From the NCBI RefSeq assembly GCF_900187025.1, contig NZ_LT906478.1:666001-730000 (forward strand): 64,000 bases of DNA, written 5' to 3'. This document shows positions 1-8,810 of the stretch, piece after piece (position 1 is the first letter of the stretch; each line of letters opens with the position of its first letter). The notes below the pieces were generated by a model. That model worked only from the letters and a program-made list of their open reading frames with translations. It was not told where the DNA came from and did no database searches. Made by a program: the position numbers and the translations under genes. This stretch comes from Listeria ivanovii subsp. ivanovii (GTDB lineage Bacteria > Bacillota > Bacilli > Lactobacillales > Listeriaceae).

Positions 1-1
1 A

Positions 2-127
2 ACTGATGTCATTCCAGTAGATGTGGCAAAAGCGAGCAATGTTCAAAGTATGATTTATGACTTACCAAAAACAAAAAAACATCTACTGCACCGTACAAGT
101 AGCGATAAAATAAAATTAGTGAATTAA
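2..127 (+). CDS. C-terminal end of an unrecognised protein (5' part outside window)
   Basis: The window opens inside a reading frame that gives 41 residues and stops with TAA at 125-127, 22 bases before gmaR. The tail is basic near its end and has no recognisable motif. It lies on the same strand and just upstream of gmaR; in Listeria the mot genes and a small hypothetical gene precede gmaR, so this is probably the end of that hypothetical protein. This is an inference from gene order only. Confidence 0.55.
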   Translation, partial: TDVIPVDVAKASNVQSMIYDLPKTKKHLLHRTSSDKIKLVN

Positions 128-149
128 TTGATAGAAAGAGGGGAAGTTC

Positions 150-2060
150 ATGCGGCCGTTAATTTCGATTTGTATGATTGTCAAAAATGAAGCGCATATT
201 TTAAGACAAAGCTTAGCATCTTTTAGAAAGTTTACTGAAGAAATTATTATTGTAGACACGGGTTCTACTGACGAAACCAAAAAAATCGCTAATGAATTCA
301 CTGATTTTGTCTATGACTTTGAATGGACGGGGAACTTTTCAGATGCAAGAAACTTTGCGGCAACAAAAGCGACTGGAAAATGGATTTTAGTAATTGATGC
401 GGATGAATGTTTGGAAGAGGAAAGCTATTTAAAACTTGAAAAACAATTAAAATCGCAAAGGGAATCTATGTATATGGCACAAATCATTAGTTTTACAGGG
501 GAAAAAGGACGCGTGACGACAACTAACCAGATGGCTCGTGTCTATAAGAATGATGGAACGATTTGTTTTCGTGGGGTTATCCACGAACAATTAGAAGCAG
601 TAGATAAACATAGCATTGAAGCGGGCCTTGCAGAAGTGAAAATTTATCATTATGGTTATATGTCAGAAATTGTTGAAAAACAAGGAAAATCAAGTCGTAA
701 TTTGCGCCTGCTTGAAAAAGAAATGAAAAACAACAAAAATAGCGGTTTTGTCCACTTTAACTTTGGACAAGAAATGAACCGTCTTGGTAACAAAAAAGAA
801 GCGTTGAAAGAATTTTCGGAGGCATTTCGTTTGCGTGACAACAATCAATATATTTGGGCAAAATTAAGTGCCTATCATATTGCTGAACTACTTGAGCAAG
901 AAAAGCGTTATGAGGAAAGCTTGGCGATAATTGAAGAAGCTAGAATTATTTGGCCGAATGTACCGGAATTCCCCCTTAAAAAGGCAAATATTCTTTATTT
1001 AAGCCATCAACTAGAAGATGCCAAAGAAATTTATCAAACCTTACTTGAAAACAAAGTAATCGACTACCAACCAATTGTTTTATATGAAGCAACCAACTTT
1101 ATGCCACACAAAATGCTTGGGACAATCTATTTAGAAGAAAAAGATTATACGAGGGCAATGACTCATTTTTCCAAAGCATATGCGGAAAACAGCTCGGATT
1201 ATGGTGTCATGTTCCAAATGATTATGCTTCTGAGCAAATTCCATGGCCCAAAAGAAATTTTTGCTTTTATGGAACGTCATCATTTTATTTCAAGTACGGA
1301 AACAGGCTTGCGTTTACTTTCTATGACCACGCAACAAGGTTACGCAGAACTATCTGAGCTAATCGTTCAGTCTTTAACCGATGTTTATCCGCCGGTAGCA
1401 GAAGCAACCGAAGTGAAAATCCGTACAATTCGCAATGTTTTTCCTGTGATTAGTGAAACTGCTATTTTATTTGGAATCAAAGAAGAACTAATTGATGCAG
1501 CAGATTTATGTTTATGGCATTATGAAAATCCACAATTACCAATTGAAAAAGTAATGAAAAATAGCGATGTAGGTGATATTTACGATTTTATTTTCGAAAA
1601 CGGACCGAAAATCGACAAAAAACGTTACTTATTCGTTTTAGAACGAGCCATTGCACTTGGAAAAGGGGAATTTGCGGATTATTTACTTGCATTAAGAACG
1701 GTATATCATGACAGTATTAATAGTCATATTGCTGATTTATTCTTCCAATACGACTTTGCAGATATCGCGCTTGATTTTTACAATATAGTGGATGCTGACG
1801 AGGTAACAAAACAAGGTTATCTTAATTTGATTAATCATTTAGTAGATGCAGGTGTGGATGATGAAGCGCTAGCGATTGCAGAACGTGGAATAGATAATTT
1901 TAGCACGGATTTCCGTTTTTACTTGTGGGCCATCAAAATAGATACAGAAAATCGTGCCAATCGTATTAGTGAAGCAATAGATGAATTTCCCAATAATCGC
2001 TATTTAGCAAAGCTTTTAGATGAAGTTACGTTATTTCAAGAAGTTACCAATAATCGATAG
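150..2060 (+). CDS. gmaR: Flagellin O-GlcNAc transferase and MogR anti-repressor GmaR
   Basis: 636 residues. The N-terminal third is a family 2 glycosyltransferase domain: the start ISICMIVKNEA, DTGSTD at residues 36-41 and the DxD-type DAD at 83-85 form the sugar-nucleotide site. The rest is helical TPR-like repeats, typical of protein-substrate binding. In L. monocytogenes, GmaR (lmo0688) adds GlcNAc to flagellin and at low temperature binds the repressor MogR so that motility genes are expressed. A GAGGGG ribosome site precedes ATG 150. cheV follows after 12 bases, suggesting co-transcription. Domain order, length and position next to cheV and flaA all fit; the anti-repressor role is known from the family and not visible in the sequence itself. 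Confidence 0.93.
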   Translation: MRPLISICMIVKNEAHILRQSLASFRKFTEEIIIVDTGSTDETKKIANEFTDFVYDFEWTGNFSDARNFAATKATGKWILVIDADECLEEESYLKLEKQLKSQRESMYMAQIISFTGEKGRVTTTNQMARVYKNDGTICFRGVIHEQLEAVDKHSIEAGLAEVKIYHYGYMSEIVEKQGKSSRNLRLLEKEMKNNKNSGFVHFNFGQEMNRLGNKKEALKEFSEAFRLRDNNQYIWAKLSAYHIAELLEQEKRYEESLAIIEEARIIWPNVPEFPLKKANILYLSHQLEDAKEIYQTLLENKVIDYQPIVLYEATNFMPHKMLGTIYLEEKDYTRAMTHFSKAYAENSSDYGVMFQMIMLLSKFHGPKEIFAFMERHHFISSTETGLRLLSMTTQQGYAELSELIVQSLTDVYPPVAEATEVKIRTIRNVFPVISETAILFGIKEELIDAADLCLWHYENPQLPIEKVMKNSDVGDIYDFIFENGPKIDKKRYLFVLERAIALGKGEFADYLLALRTVYHDSINSHIADLFFQYDFADIALDFYNIVDADEVTKQGYLNLINHLVDAGVDDEALAIAERGIDNFSTDFRFYLWAIKIDTENRANRISEAIDEFPNNRYLAKLLDEVTLFQEVTNNR

Positions 2061-2072
2061 GAGGCCAGTAAT

Positions 2073-2981
2073 ATGACAGAAGAAAAAGGAATTTTACTAC
2101 AAAGTGGCACAAATGAATTAGAGATTGTTACTTTTACTGTTGGCGAAAACTTATTTTGCATTAATGTTTTAAAAGTAAAGGAAATTATTCATCCACTTGA
2201 AGTGACACCAGTACCGGATTCTAACCCAGCAATCGAAGGGGTCTCCCAAGTTCGCGGTGAAATTATGCCCGTTGTTAACTTGGCTCGAGTGATGAAACTT
2301 CCTGAAATTGAACCAGAAAATACGAAATTCATCATTACTGAACTAAACCAAATGAAAATTGTCTTCCGCGTAGATGAGGTACACCGGATTCAACGTATTT
2401 CTTGGGAACAAATTGAAGAACCAGAAAAGCTTTCGATTGGTTTAGAAGAATTAGCCGTTGGGATTGTTAAGCTGGATGGCAATTTAGTTCTATTACTTGA
2501 TTATGAGAAAATCATTTATGAAATCAGCGGAAATGCCGATTTTGCTGTTACTGGAGAAGATCGGATTACGAGAAAAGTAAACCGCGAAGAAAAGACAATT
2601 TTTATTGCAGAAGATTCGCAAATGCTTCGTCAATTGTTAGAAGACACACTTCATGAGGCAGGGTACACGAATCTACAATTCTTTGCTAATGGGAAAGAAG
2701 CACAGGAACATATCTTTAAATTACTAAAAGAACAAAAACAGCAAACGTTTGATAATGTCAATTTGCTGATAACAGATATTGAAATGCCTCAAATGGATGG
2801 GCATCATTTAACAAAAGTAATTAAAGAAGATGAAATAGGTCGCGAGTTACCAGTTGTTATTTTCTCGTCACTAATTACAGAGGACCTAGAGCATAAAGGT
2901 GCTGGGGTTGGTGCAGATGCGCAAGTAAGTAAACCAAATATTCATCAACTGATTAATATTTTAGATGAGCTAGTATTATAA
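2073..2981 (+). CDS. cheV: Chemotaxis coupling protein CheV (CheW domain + receiver)
   Basis: 302 residues. Residues about 15-160 are a CheW-like domain (VTFTVGENLFCINVLKVKEII at the start, VRGEIMPVVNL) that links receptors to CheA. Residues about 175-300 are a receiver domain (IFIAEDS acidic pocket, ITDIEMP with the phospho-acceptor Asp, a Lys in the final SKPN). CheV acts at the polar receptor array and helps adaptation in Firmicutes. AGGAGG lies 8 bases before ATG 2073. It is the second gene after gmaR and is closed by a strong terminator immediately after its stop. Confidence 0.95.
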   Translation: MTEEKGILLQSGTNELEIVTFTVGENLFCINVLKVKEIIHPLEVTPVPDSNPAIEGVSQVRGEIMPVVNLARVMKLPEIEPENTKFIITELNQMKIVFRVDEVHRIQRISWEQIEEPEKLSIGLEELAVGIVKLDGNLVLLLDYEKIIYEISGNADFAVTGEDRITRKVNREEKTIFIAEDSQMLRQLLEDTLHEAGYTNLQFFANGKEAQEHIFKLLKEQKQQTFDNVNLLITDIEMPQMDGHHLTKVIKEDEIGRELPVVIFSSLITEDLEHKGAGVGADAQVSKPNIHQLINILDELVL

Positions 2982-2982
2982 A

Positions 2983-3026
2983 AATAAGTGTTTGGACAAT
3001 TCCCCTTGCCCAAACACTTATTTTTT
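2983..3026 (+). terminator. Rho-independent terminator after cheV
   Basis: A perfect 13-bp stem, AATAAGTGTTTGG (2983-2995) with CCAAACACTTATT (3010-3022), has a 14-base loop and runs into a T tract. It begins right after the cheV stop, separating gmaR-cheV from flaA. Confidence 0.93.
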
Positions 3027-3112
3027 AAAAAACGAATTAATAAAAAAACGAATAAACCTTATATAAAGCCGTTTATCCATTTTAAAACAAACGAAAACAA
3101 CTTATTTTTCTA

Positions 3113-3158
3113 TTTTTAACAAAAAACATTTGATTTTTTAAAAAAATGAAGATATAAT
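3113..3158 (+). promoter_or_regulatory. flaA promoter with two MogR-type operators
   Basis: TTGATT at 3130-3135 and TATAAT at 3153-3158 are separated by 17 bases, a good housekeeping-type promoter. Two TTTT-N5-AAAA matches, at 3113-3126 and 3134-3146, lie just upstream of and across the -35/spacer. Paired sites of this form are the published binding pattern of the motility repressor MogR, so bound repressor would block polymerase. AGGAGGG at about 3201-3207 serves ATG 3215. Confidence 0.85.
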
Positions 3159-3214
3159 AAAGCATATAGAGAAGAGCAGTCTTTTCTAAACCGAAATCTA
3201 GGAGGGAAACACAA

Positions 3215-4078
3215 ATGAAAGTAAATACAAATATCATTAGCTTGAAAACACAAGAATATCTTCGTAAAAACAACGAAGGCATGACTCAAGCGCAAGAACG
3301 TTTGGCATCTGGTAAACGTATTAACAGTTCTCTTGATGACGCTGCTGGTCTTGCAGTTGTTACTCGTATGAATGTTAAATCTACAGGCTTAGATGCAGCA
3401 AGCAAAAACTCATCGATGGGTATTGACTTGTTACAAACTGCGGATTCAGCTCTTAGCTCCATGAGTTCCATCTTGCAACGTATGCGTCAATTAGCAGTAC
3501 AATCTTCTAACGGTTCATTCAGTGATGAAGATCGTAAACAATATACTGCTGAATTCGGTAGCTTGATTAAAGAACTAGATCACGTTGCTGATACTACTAA
3601 CTACAACAACATTAAATTGCTAGATCAAACTGCTACAGGTGCTGCAACTCAAGTAAGCATCCAAGCGTCTGATAAAGCTAATGACTTAATCAACATTGAT
3701 CTTTTCAATGCAAAAGGTCTTTCTGCTGGAACAATTACGCTTGGTAGCGGTTCTACAGTTGCTGGTTATAGTGCATTATCTGTTGCTGATGCTAATTCTT
3801 CTCAAGAAGCAACAGAAGCAATTGACGAATTAATCAATAACATTTCTAACGGTCGTGCGCTTCTTGGTGCTGGTATGAGTCGCCTTAGCTACAATGTATC
3901 TAACGTGAACAACCAATCAATCGCAACTAAAGCATCTGCTTCCTCTATTGAAGATGCAGATATGGCTGCTGAAATGTCCGAAATGACTAAATACAAAATT
4001 CTTACACAAACATCTATCAGCATGCTTTCTCAAGCAAACCAAACACCGCAAATGTTAACTCAATTAATTAACAGCTAA
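3215..4078 (+). CDS. flaA: Flagellin FlaA
   Basis: 287 residues, short for a flagellin, which is normal for Listeria. The N-terminal D0/D1 coiled region (INTNxxSLxTQEYLRKN-like start, ERLASGKRINSSLDDAAGLAV) and the C-terminal D0/D1 region (EDADMAAEMSEMTKYKIL, QANQTPQMLTQLI) are conserved; the surface-exposed middle is brief and rich in Ser/Thr, the targets of GmaR glycosylation. It polymerises into the filament after export by the flagellar secretion system. It is transcribed alone, from a MogR-type promoter to its own terminator. In L. monocytogenes expression falls at 37 C in most strains; that is known biology, not seen here. Confidence 0.97.
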   Translation: MKVNTNIISLKTQEYLRKNNEGMTQAQERLASGKRINSSLDDAAGLAVVTRMNVKSTGLDAASKNSSMGIDLLQTADSALSSMSSILQRMRQLAVQSSNGSFSDEDRKQYTAEFGSLIKELDHVADTTNYNNIKLLDQTATGAATQVSIQASDKANDLINIDLFNAKGLSAGTITLGSGSTVAGYSALSVADANSSQEATEAIDELINNISNGRALLGAGMSRLSYNVSNVNNQSIATKASASSIEDADMAAEMSEMTKYKILTQTSISMLSQANQTPQMLTQLINS

Positions 4079-4118
4079 TAAACATATCAAATTCATTTAT
4101 CGAACATTGTTTATCCCT

Positions 4119-4148
4119 GCCCCTCGTCACCCCGGACGAGGGGCTTTT
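4119..4148 (+). terminator. Rho-independent terminator after flaA
   Basis: Perfect 10-bp GC-rich stem GCCCCTCGTC (4119-4128) / GACGAGGGGC (4135-4144) with a 6-base loop and a TTTT tail, about 40 bases after the flaA stop. Confidence 0.95.
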
Positions 4149-4229
4149 AAATTTGATTTATTAAAATATTTTTTGATTGAAAACAGCTTATAGAGCCGAT
4201 TTTATGATATTTCATTATTTTTTCATTGA

Positions 4230-4320
4230 TTTTATTATAAAAAACGGATTTTTTTTAAGAAAAAGGTAGAAATCGTCCTGTTTTTATTATAAAATGATAT
4301 TATGTGATTTTTTTAAAAAA
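4230..4320 (+). promoter_or_regulatory. Four MogR-type operators upstream of cheY
   Basis: Four TTTT-N5-AAAA matches lie at 4230-4242, 4252-4264, 4282-4294 and 4308-4320 in the AT-rich gap between flaA and cheY. The spacing of 30 or fewer bases between neighbours fits cooperative binding of MogR. A TATTAT at 4298-4303 could be the -10 element, but I see no convincing -35, so the exact promoter is uncertain. This region should control the long cheY-to-28115 gene run. Confidence 0.7.
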
Positions 4321-4354
4321 TATTTAGTAGGTATAGGAATGGGAGTTGTATTTT

Positions 4355-4714
4355 ATGTTGAAGTTGTTGATTGTCGACGATGCGATGTTCATGCGTACGA
4401 TGATTAAGAATATTGTGAAGGACAGTGATTTTGAAGTAGTTGCTGAAGCGGAAAATGGGCTAGAAGCAGTGAAAAAGTACGATGAAGTAAAACCAGATAT
4501 TGTGACACTTGATATTACGATGCCGGAAATGGATGGTTTAGAAGCACTAGCGCAAATTATGGCAAAAGATCCATCTGCTAAAGTAATCATGTGTTCGGCA
4601 ATGGGGCAACAAGGTATGGTTGTTGACGCCATTAAAAAAGGAGCAAAAGACTTTATCGTAAAACCTTTCCAAGCGGATAGAGTGTTAGAGGCGTTAGAAA
4701 AAGCAGCAAGATAG
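4355..4714 (+). CDS. cheY: Chemotaxis response regulator CheY
   Basis: 119 residues, a stand-alone receiver domain. The acidic pair D8-D9, the phospho-acceptor D53 in TLDITMPEMDG, the conserved MCSAMG Ser region and the FIVKPF Lys are all present. Phosphorylated by CheA, it binds the FliM/FliY switch to set rotation direction. A TTG nine bases upstream is in frame, but the GGGAG at 4341-4345 is correctly spaced for ATG 4355, so I use that start. First gene of the long motility operon; cheA follows after 19 bases. Confidence 0.95.
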   Translation: MLKLLIVDDAMFMRTMIKNIVKDSDFEVVAEAENGLEAVKKYDEVKPDIVTLDITMPEMDGLEALAQIMAKDPSAKVIMCSAMGQQGMVVDAIKKGAKDFIVKPFQADRVLEALEKAAR

Positions 4715-4733
4715 AGAAATGGAGGTGGGTTGC

Positions 4734-6584
4734 ATGACTACAAATATGTTAGACTTGTTTATAGAGGAAGCTTCAGAACATTTACAGGCACTAAATGATA
4801 ATCTGTTACAACTTGAAAAAGACCCGGCAAATGGCGGATTAGTAAGTGAAATTTTCCGTTCAGCGCATACTTTTAAAGGTATGTCAGCAACGATGGGATT
4901 TCAGCAAGTAGCTGATTTAACACATGCAATGGAAAATGTATTAGATGAGGTACGTAATAATCGATTAGTTGTAACAGAGCATTTGGTAGACATTATTTTT
5001 ACATGCACTTCCCATTTGGAAACAATGGTTTCGGATATTCAGCAGGGCGGACAAGGTGCTGCGGATATTACGAAAACAGTAGCTGACTTAGAAGCACTTT
5101 TACATCCAGAACAAGAAAAAACGACAGAAGCAACTTACCAAATTAGTATAAAAATTGAAGATGCTGCCATTTTAAAAGCAGTTAGAGCAGTTATGTGCTT
5201 AGAGCGGCTTGCAGAAATGGGCATTATTTCAGAAACAACCCCAGATAGAGAGGCTATTGAGCTGGAAGAATTCGACCAGACCTTTGAAGTGGTCCTAGAA
5301 TCTTCGCAAACGAAAGAAGAAATCGAAGTGACCTTGCTTGATATTTCTGAAGTTGAAAAAGTAACAGTAAAAGAAGAAGTAGAAGAAGCGCAAATTGTCA
5401 AACCAATCAAAAAAGCCCCAAAACAAACAACGAAGCGATTAGAAAATAAAACCATTCGGGTACAACTTGAAAAAATCGAAAAATTAATGAATGTATTTGA
5501 AGAGAGCGTCATTGAGCGAGCAAGAATTGATGAAATCGCAGAAAAAACTAATAACAAAGAGCTAATGGAACACCTTGGTAGATTTAGTTCGATATCCAAA
5601 GAGATTCAAAACGGCTTACTTAATATGCGAATGGTTCCAGTAGATAGTGTGTTCAATCGTTTTCCAAAAATGGTTCGTACATTAGCAAAAGAGCTTGGGA
5701 AGAAGATTGATTTGGTCATTGAAGGTGCCGATACAGAAGTGGATAAAATCGTTATTGATGAAATTGGTGATCCACTTGTCCACTTAATTCGTAATTCCGT
5801 CGATCATGGTGCAGAAACAGTAGAAGTTAGACGCAAAAATGGTAAGAACGAAACGGCAACCATTAATTTGAAAGCCTTTCATAGTGGTAATAATGTTGTT
5901 ATCGAAATTGTAGATGATGGTGCTGGTATTAACAAGCGAAAAGTTTTAGAGAAAGCGATTACGAAAAACGTAGTAACGAGAGCAGAATCTACCAAAATGA
6001 CGGATAGCGAAATTTTTGATTTGCTGTTTGACTCAGGATTTAGTACCGCTGATCAAGTGTCAGATCTTTCCGGTCGTGGTGTTGGCTTAGATGTTGTTCG
6101 AAATACGATAATAAAAATTGGTGGAAAAATAAGTGTGGAGTCAAGTGAAAATGCTGGATCGACTTTCCGAATCGAAATTCCATTAACCCTATCGATTATT
6201 CAGTCAATGTTAGTGGCAACAGCAGAATATCGCTATGCCGTGCCGCTTGCGAATGTTGCAGAAGCGATTACGATTAACCGCATGGATATTCAGCATGTCC
6301 ATGGCAAAGATTTAATTAACTATCGTGAAACAATCATCGAAGTACTTGATTTGGGCGAGTGCTTCCATGAAACGCCACTGAAAGACAGCGAAGAATTACT
6401 TTTACTTGTCGTGAAAAATGCGAAAAGAATTTTTGGTCTAGTTATTAAAGACATCATCGGTCAACGAGAAATCGTTTTAAAAACATTAGGTAGCTTTTTC
6501 AGTGAAAGTCAAATTGCTTTTTCAGGGGCAACTATTCTAGGTGATGGGCGTGTCGTGTTAATTTTAAATCTAGAAACTTTTTAA
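4734..6584 (+). CDS. cheA: Chemotaxis histidine kinase CheA
   Basis: 616 residues from ATG 4734. Order: HPt domain with phospho-acceptor His45 in FRSAHTFKGM; a CheY-binding P2-like region about 130-210; dimerisation helix about 235-300 (LLNMRMVPVDSVF); HATPase domain (HLIRNSVDHGAE, DDGAGI, GRGVGLDVV, GSTF); C-terminal CheW-like domain (about 490-610). It autophosphorylates and passes phosphate to CheY and CheV at the receptor array. An in-frame ATG at 4719 overlaps the ribosome site GGAGGTG (4721-4727), so 4734 is preferred. The FliN-like gene begins 8 bases after the stop. Confidence 0.96.
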   Translation: MTTNMLDLFIEEASEHLQALNDNLLQLEKDPANGGLVSEIFRSAHTFKGMSATMGFQQVADLTHAMENVLDEVRNNRLVVTEHLVDIIFTCTSHLETMVSDIQQGGQGAADITKTVADLEALLHPEQEKTTEATYQISIKIEDAAILKAVRAVMCLERLAEMGIISETTPDREAIELEEFDQTFEVVLESSQTKEEIEVTLLDISEVEKVTVKEEVEEAQIVKPIKKAPKQTTKRLENKTIRVQLEKIEKLMNVFEESVIERARIDEIAEKTNNKELMEHLGRFSSISKEIQNGLLNMRMVPVDSVFNRFPKMVRTLAKELGKKIDLVIEGADTEVDKIVIDEIGDPLVHLIRNSVDHGAETVEVRRKNGKNETATINLKAFHSGNNVVIEIVDDGAGINKRKVLEKAITKNVVTRAESTKMTDSEIFDLLFDSGFSTADQVSDLSGRGVGLDVVRNTIIKIGGKISVESSENAGSTFRIEIPLTLSIIQSMLVATAEYRYAVPLANVAEAITINRMDIQHVHGKDLINYRETIIEVLDLGECFHETPLKDSEELLLLVVKNAKRIFGLVIKDIIGQREIVLKTLGSFFSESQIAFSGATILGDGRVVLILNLETF

Positions 6585-6592
6585 GGAGGGCC

Positions 6593-6895
6593 ATGATGGA
6601 ACAAATTTTTCAAGTAGAACTTCCTGAATGGGAACCGAAAGAAATAAATCAAGCGAGCCGTGAAAAAGGAACTATCCGCCAAGTAGAAAATATTGGGGTG
6701 AAATTAAGTGTCCGCCTAGGCAAGAAGGTAATGCCAGTTGGGGATATCTCTGAGTTAAGTATCGGCGATGTCCTCGAAGTCGAAAAAAAACCCGGCCATA
6801 AAGTGGAGATTTTCTTAGATGAAAAGAAAGTTGGCATCGGGGAAGCAATTTTGATGGATGAGAACTTTGGGATTGTAATCTCAGAAATCGACTAA
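6593..6895 (+). CDS. Short FliN/SpoA-domain motor switch-like protein
   Basis: 100 residues. The C-terminal about 75 residues form a SpoA (FliN C-ring) domain: VKLSVRLGKKVMPVGDISELSIGDVLEVEKKPGHKVEIFLDEKKVGIGEAI. The N-terminal 25 residues are a short leader. It probably builds the lower C-ring with FliM and FliY or helps dock the export ATPase through FliH. A second SpoA protein lies at 10061 and a third SpoA domain ends FliY, so roles overlap. AAGGAGG precedes ATG 6593; a second ATG follows at once and could also be used. Confidence 0.8.
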   Translation: MMEQIFQVELPEWEPKEINQASREKGTIRQVENIGVKLSVRLGKKVMPVGDISELSIGDVLEVEKKPGHKVEIFLDEKKVGIGEAILMDENFGIVISEID

Positions 6896-6913
6896 AGAAA
6901 GAAGGCAAGGAAT

Positions 6914-7324
6914 TTGAAACAAGAGGCTTATAACGCAGTGAAGATGAAAGTGGATCAAGAAAAAACGGCCATTTTAAAAGAGTTACAGTTGCTTTTGGCA
7001 AAACGGGAACAAGTCGCTGAAAAGTTGGCGCATGAAAAAGAAGTTTACTATTCCAGAACGAAAAAAGAAAGACTCCAAGTAGCTGTGTTAGCGGGAAGCA
7101 TGCAACTAGATGCGTTCTCGCCAACCCGCATCACACAAATGGAGCGAGAAATCACACAAATTGGCCAGTACATTCAGAGCAATGAACAGATTTTAGAACA
7201 ACTTCAAGAAAAAGGGAAACAGGCGAAGAAAATGTACGATGACACACGAAAAAAATGGCAACAGCTTGAAAATAAAAAGGAAGAACAAACGTTACGTGAT
7301 TTGAAAATGGTGCTACTAAAGTAA
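6914..7324 (+). CDS. Coiled-coil protein in the FliJ position
   Basis: 136 residues, almost wholly charged alpha-helix with heptad patterning (EKTAILKELQLLLAKREQVAEKLAHEKE ... NKKEEQTLRDLKMVLL). Size, coiled-coil content and location beside fliK-like and flgD fit the export chaperone/stalk protein FliJ, which is poorly conserved in sequence. Starts at TTG 6914 after AAGGAA-type spacing. The function is an inference from shape and context; no diagnostic motif is present. Confidence 0.55.
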   Translation: MKQEAYNAVKMKVDQEKTAILKELQLLLAKREQVAEKLAHEKEVYYSRTKKERLQVAVLAGSMQLDAFSPTRITQMEREITQIGQYIQSNEQILEQLQEKGKQAKKMYDDTRKKWQQLENKKEEQTLRDLKMVLLK

Positions 7325-7339
7325 AAGGGAGGGAAAATC

Positions 7340-8368
7340 GTGCTAATCCCAGATAATTTGCTACAACCACTTATCGGAAAAAAAGAAATAGAACCAAAAG
7401 AGATGTTAGCAGAAGAATTAGTAGAACTACCATTTATTTCACTTTTGATGGAGCAAATGCCTGTACCACTTTTAAAGGGAGAGTTAAACGATACAAACGA
7501 AGCAGCGGTCTTGCAAATGCCCATGAAAGAAGTCACACCACCACTCGTTTCAGTAAAATTACTTGAGCAAGAAGAAGCCCCAAAACTAACTGCTGAACCA
7601 CTAATATTAAAAGAAGTGAAAGATACGCTTGCTGCAATTGCTAAACAAGCGATTCAGCCCCAAGTAGAAACTCAGCCCCAAACACCTAGAGAAACGGTGA
7701 AAAGTGTCGTTAAAGAGCAACTTGTTCCTGCTCAGACGATGCTAGCAAAAGAAACGCCACCAAAATTAGCAGAAAACGTCGTAAATAGCCAACCGATAAT
7801 CGCTAAATTACCTCAAGAAAAAGAAGCCATCCAACTTTTCAAAGCATCGATTAAAGAACCAACCATCATAAAAGAGGAAATAGTAGTTAAAAAGCCAGCT
7901 GAAACAACGAATATTTGGTATGAATCGACCAAACAACTTACACCTACCACTAAAGTTGAAATACCTGTAACGTTAAAACAATTAGATAAAACAATTACCG
8001 ACCAAATCGAACAACTTCAAAAATTTCAAGTCAAACAAAATAAAGCCTTTTTTGCGATTCAACCGGAGTCACTTGGAAAAGTCGAAGTATTACTCAAAAA
8101 AATGCCCGATAAAATTTTTGTGCATATCGAATATCAAGAACAAACAGCCAAACAAAAACTCGAGCAAATGGCACAAGATTTACATAATCGTTTCCGCAAT
8201 CGTGGGATAGAAGTGGCCGTAACGATGACCGAGAAGCAAGCACCGAAAGAGCAGGGGCAAAGTTCAGAAGGTCGACATCACGGCGAGCCCAAAAAGGAAA
8301 AAGACCGAGAAAATCCATATCGACAACAGCAAAAACAAGCAGTATTTGACCTAGAGGAGGAGACGTAA
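7340..8368 (+). CDS. FliK-like hook-length control protein
   Basis: 342 residues. A long low-complexity region rich in Pro, Glu, Lys and Gln (about 20-210) is followed by a FliK C-terminal domain: FFAIQPESLGKVEVLLKKMPDKIFVHIEYQ (about 235-265) and a following helix NRFRNRGIEVAVTM. FliK is exported while the hook grows and flips the export gate from hook to filament substrates. The flexible N-terminal ruler plus conserved C-terminal core and the position directly before flgD support this. GTG start at 7340 after AGGGAGGG. The extreme C-terminus is hydrophilic and charged. Confidence 0.75.
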   Translation: MLIPDNLLQPLIGKKEIEPKEMLAEELVELPFISLLMEQMPVPLLKGELNDTNEAAVLQMPMKEVTPPLVSVKLLEQEEAPKLTAEPLILKEVKDTLAAIAKQAIQPQVETQPQTPRETVKSVVKEQLVPAQTMLAKETPPKLAENVVNSQPIIAKLPQEKEAIQLFKASIKEPTIIKEEIVVKKPAETTNIWYESTKQLTPTTKVEIPVTLKQLDKTITDQIEQLQKFQVKQNKAFFAIQPESLGKVEVLLKKMPDKIFVHIEYQEQTAKQKLEQMAQDLHNRFRNRGIEVAVTMTEKQAPKEQGQSSEGRHHGEPKKEKDRENPYRQQQKQAVFDLEEET

Positions 8369-8369
8369 T

Positions 8370-8792
8370 TTGGACGGAATTAGCAGTTTATCAGGAACAA
8401 CACAAGATACAAATAATGCGGTCACGTCAAGCGTATCGAAAACCCTTGGTAAAGATGATTTCATGAAATTGTTTCTAACGAGCTTACAATACCAAGATCC
8501 ATCTAGCCCACTTGATACGAACGAAATGATGTCTCAGATGGCGCAACTTTCTTTGATGGAACAGGTCGCTAATATGACAACGGCTGTCGACAAACTTTCC
8601 GAGCAAGCACAAAATTCCGCTTTACAATCAGCTGTTAATTTTATTGGTAAAGACATCAAAGGCGTTTCGCTAAATGGAGAAGTTATTAGTGGCCAAGTTG
8701 AAAGCGTGCAACAGACGACAAACGGAGTAATGTTGAAATTAAAAGAGCAAGATAGTCTCGTGCCACTGACTTATGTAACGGAAATTAATTAA
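8370..8792 (+). CDS. flgD: Hook capping protein FlgD
   Basis: 140 residues, the short Firmicutes form lacking most of the C-terminal Ig/tudor extension. The N-terminal signature GKDDFMKLFLTSLQYQDPSSPLD and the MMSQMAQLSLMEQV stretch (residues 28-75) are typical. It caps the growing hook to allow FlgE assembly. TTG start at 8370, 6-8 bases after GGAGGAG and one base after the preceding stop codon, so translation is probably coupled. flgE follows. Confidence 0.92.
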   Translation: MDGISSLSGTTQDTNNAVTSSVSKTLGKDDFMKLFLTSLQYQDPSSPLDTNEMMSQMAQLSLMEQVANMTTAVDKLSEQAQNSALQSAVNFIGKDIKGVSLNGEVISGQVESVQQTTNGVMLKLKEQDSLVPLTYVTEIN

Positions 8793-8810
8793 ACTTTGGG
8801 AGTGTGAATT

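Noticed and set aside
5135-5599. 154-residue antisense open frame inside cheA
   Set aside because: Shadow of the cheA codons; Ser-rich, no ribosome site and no family resemblance. Similar antisense frames at 11639-12154, 29010-29465 and 31925-32359 were discarded for the same reason.
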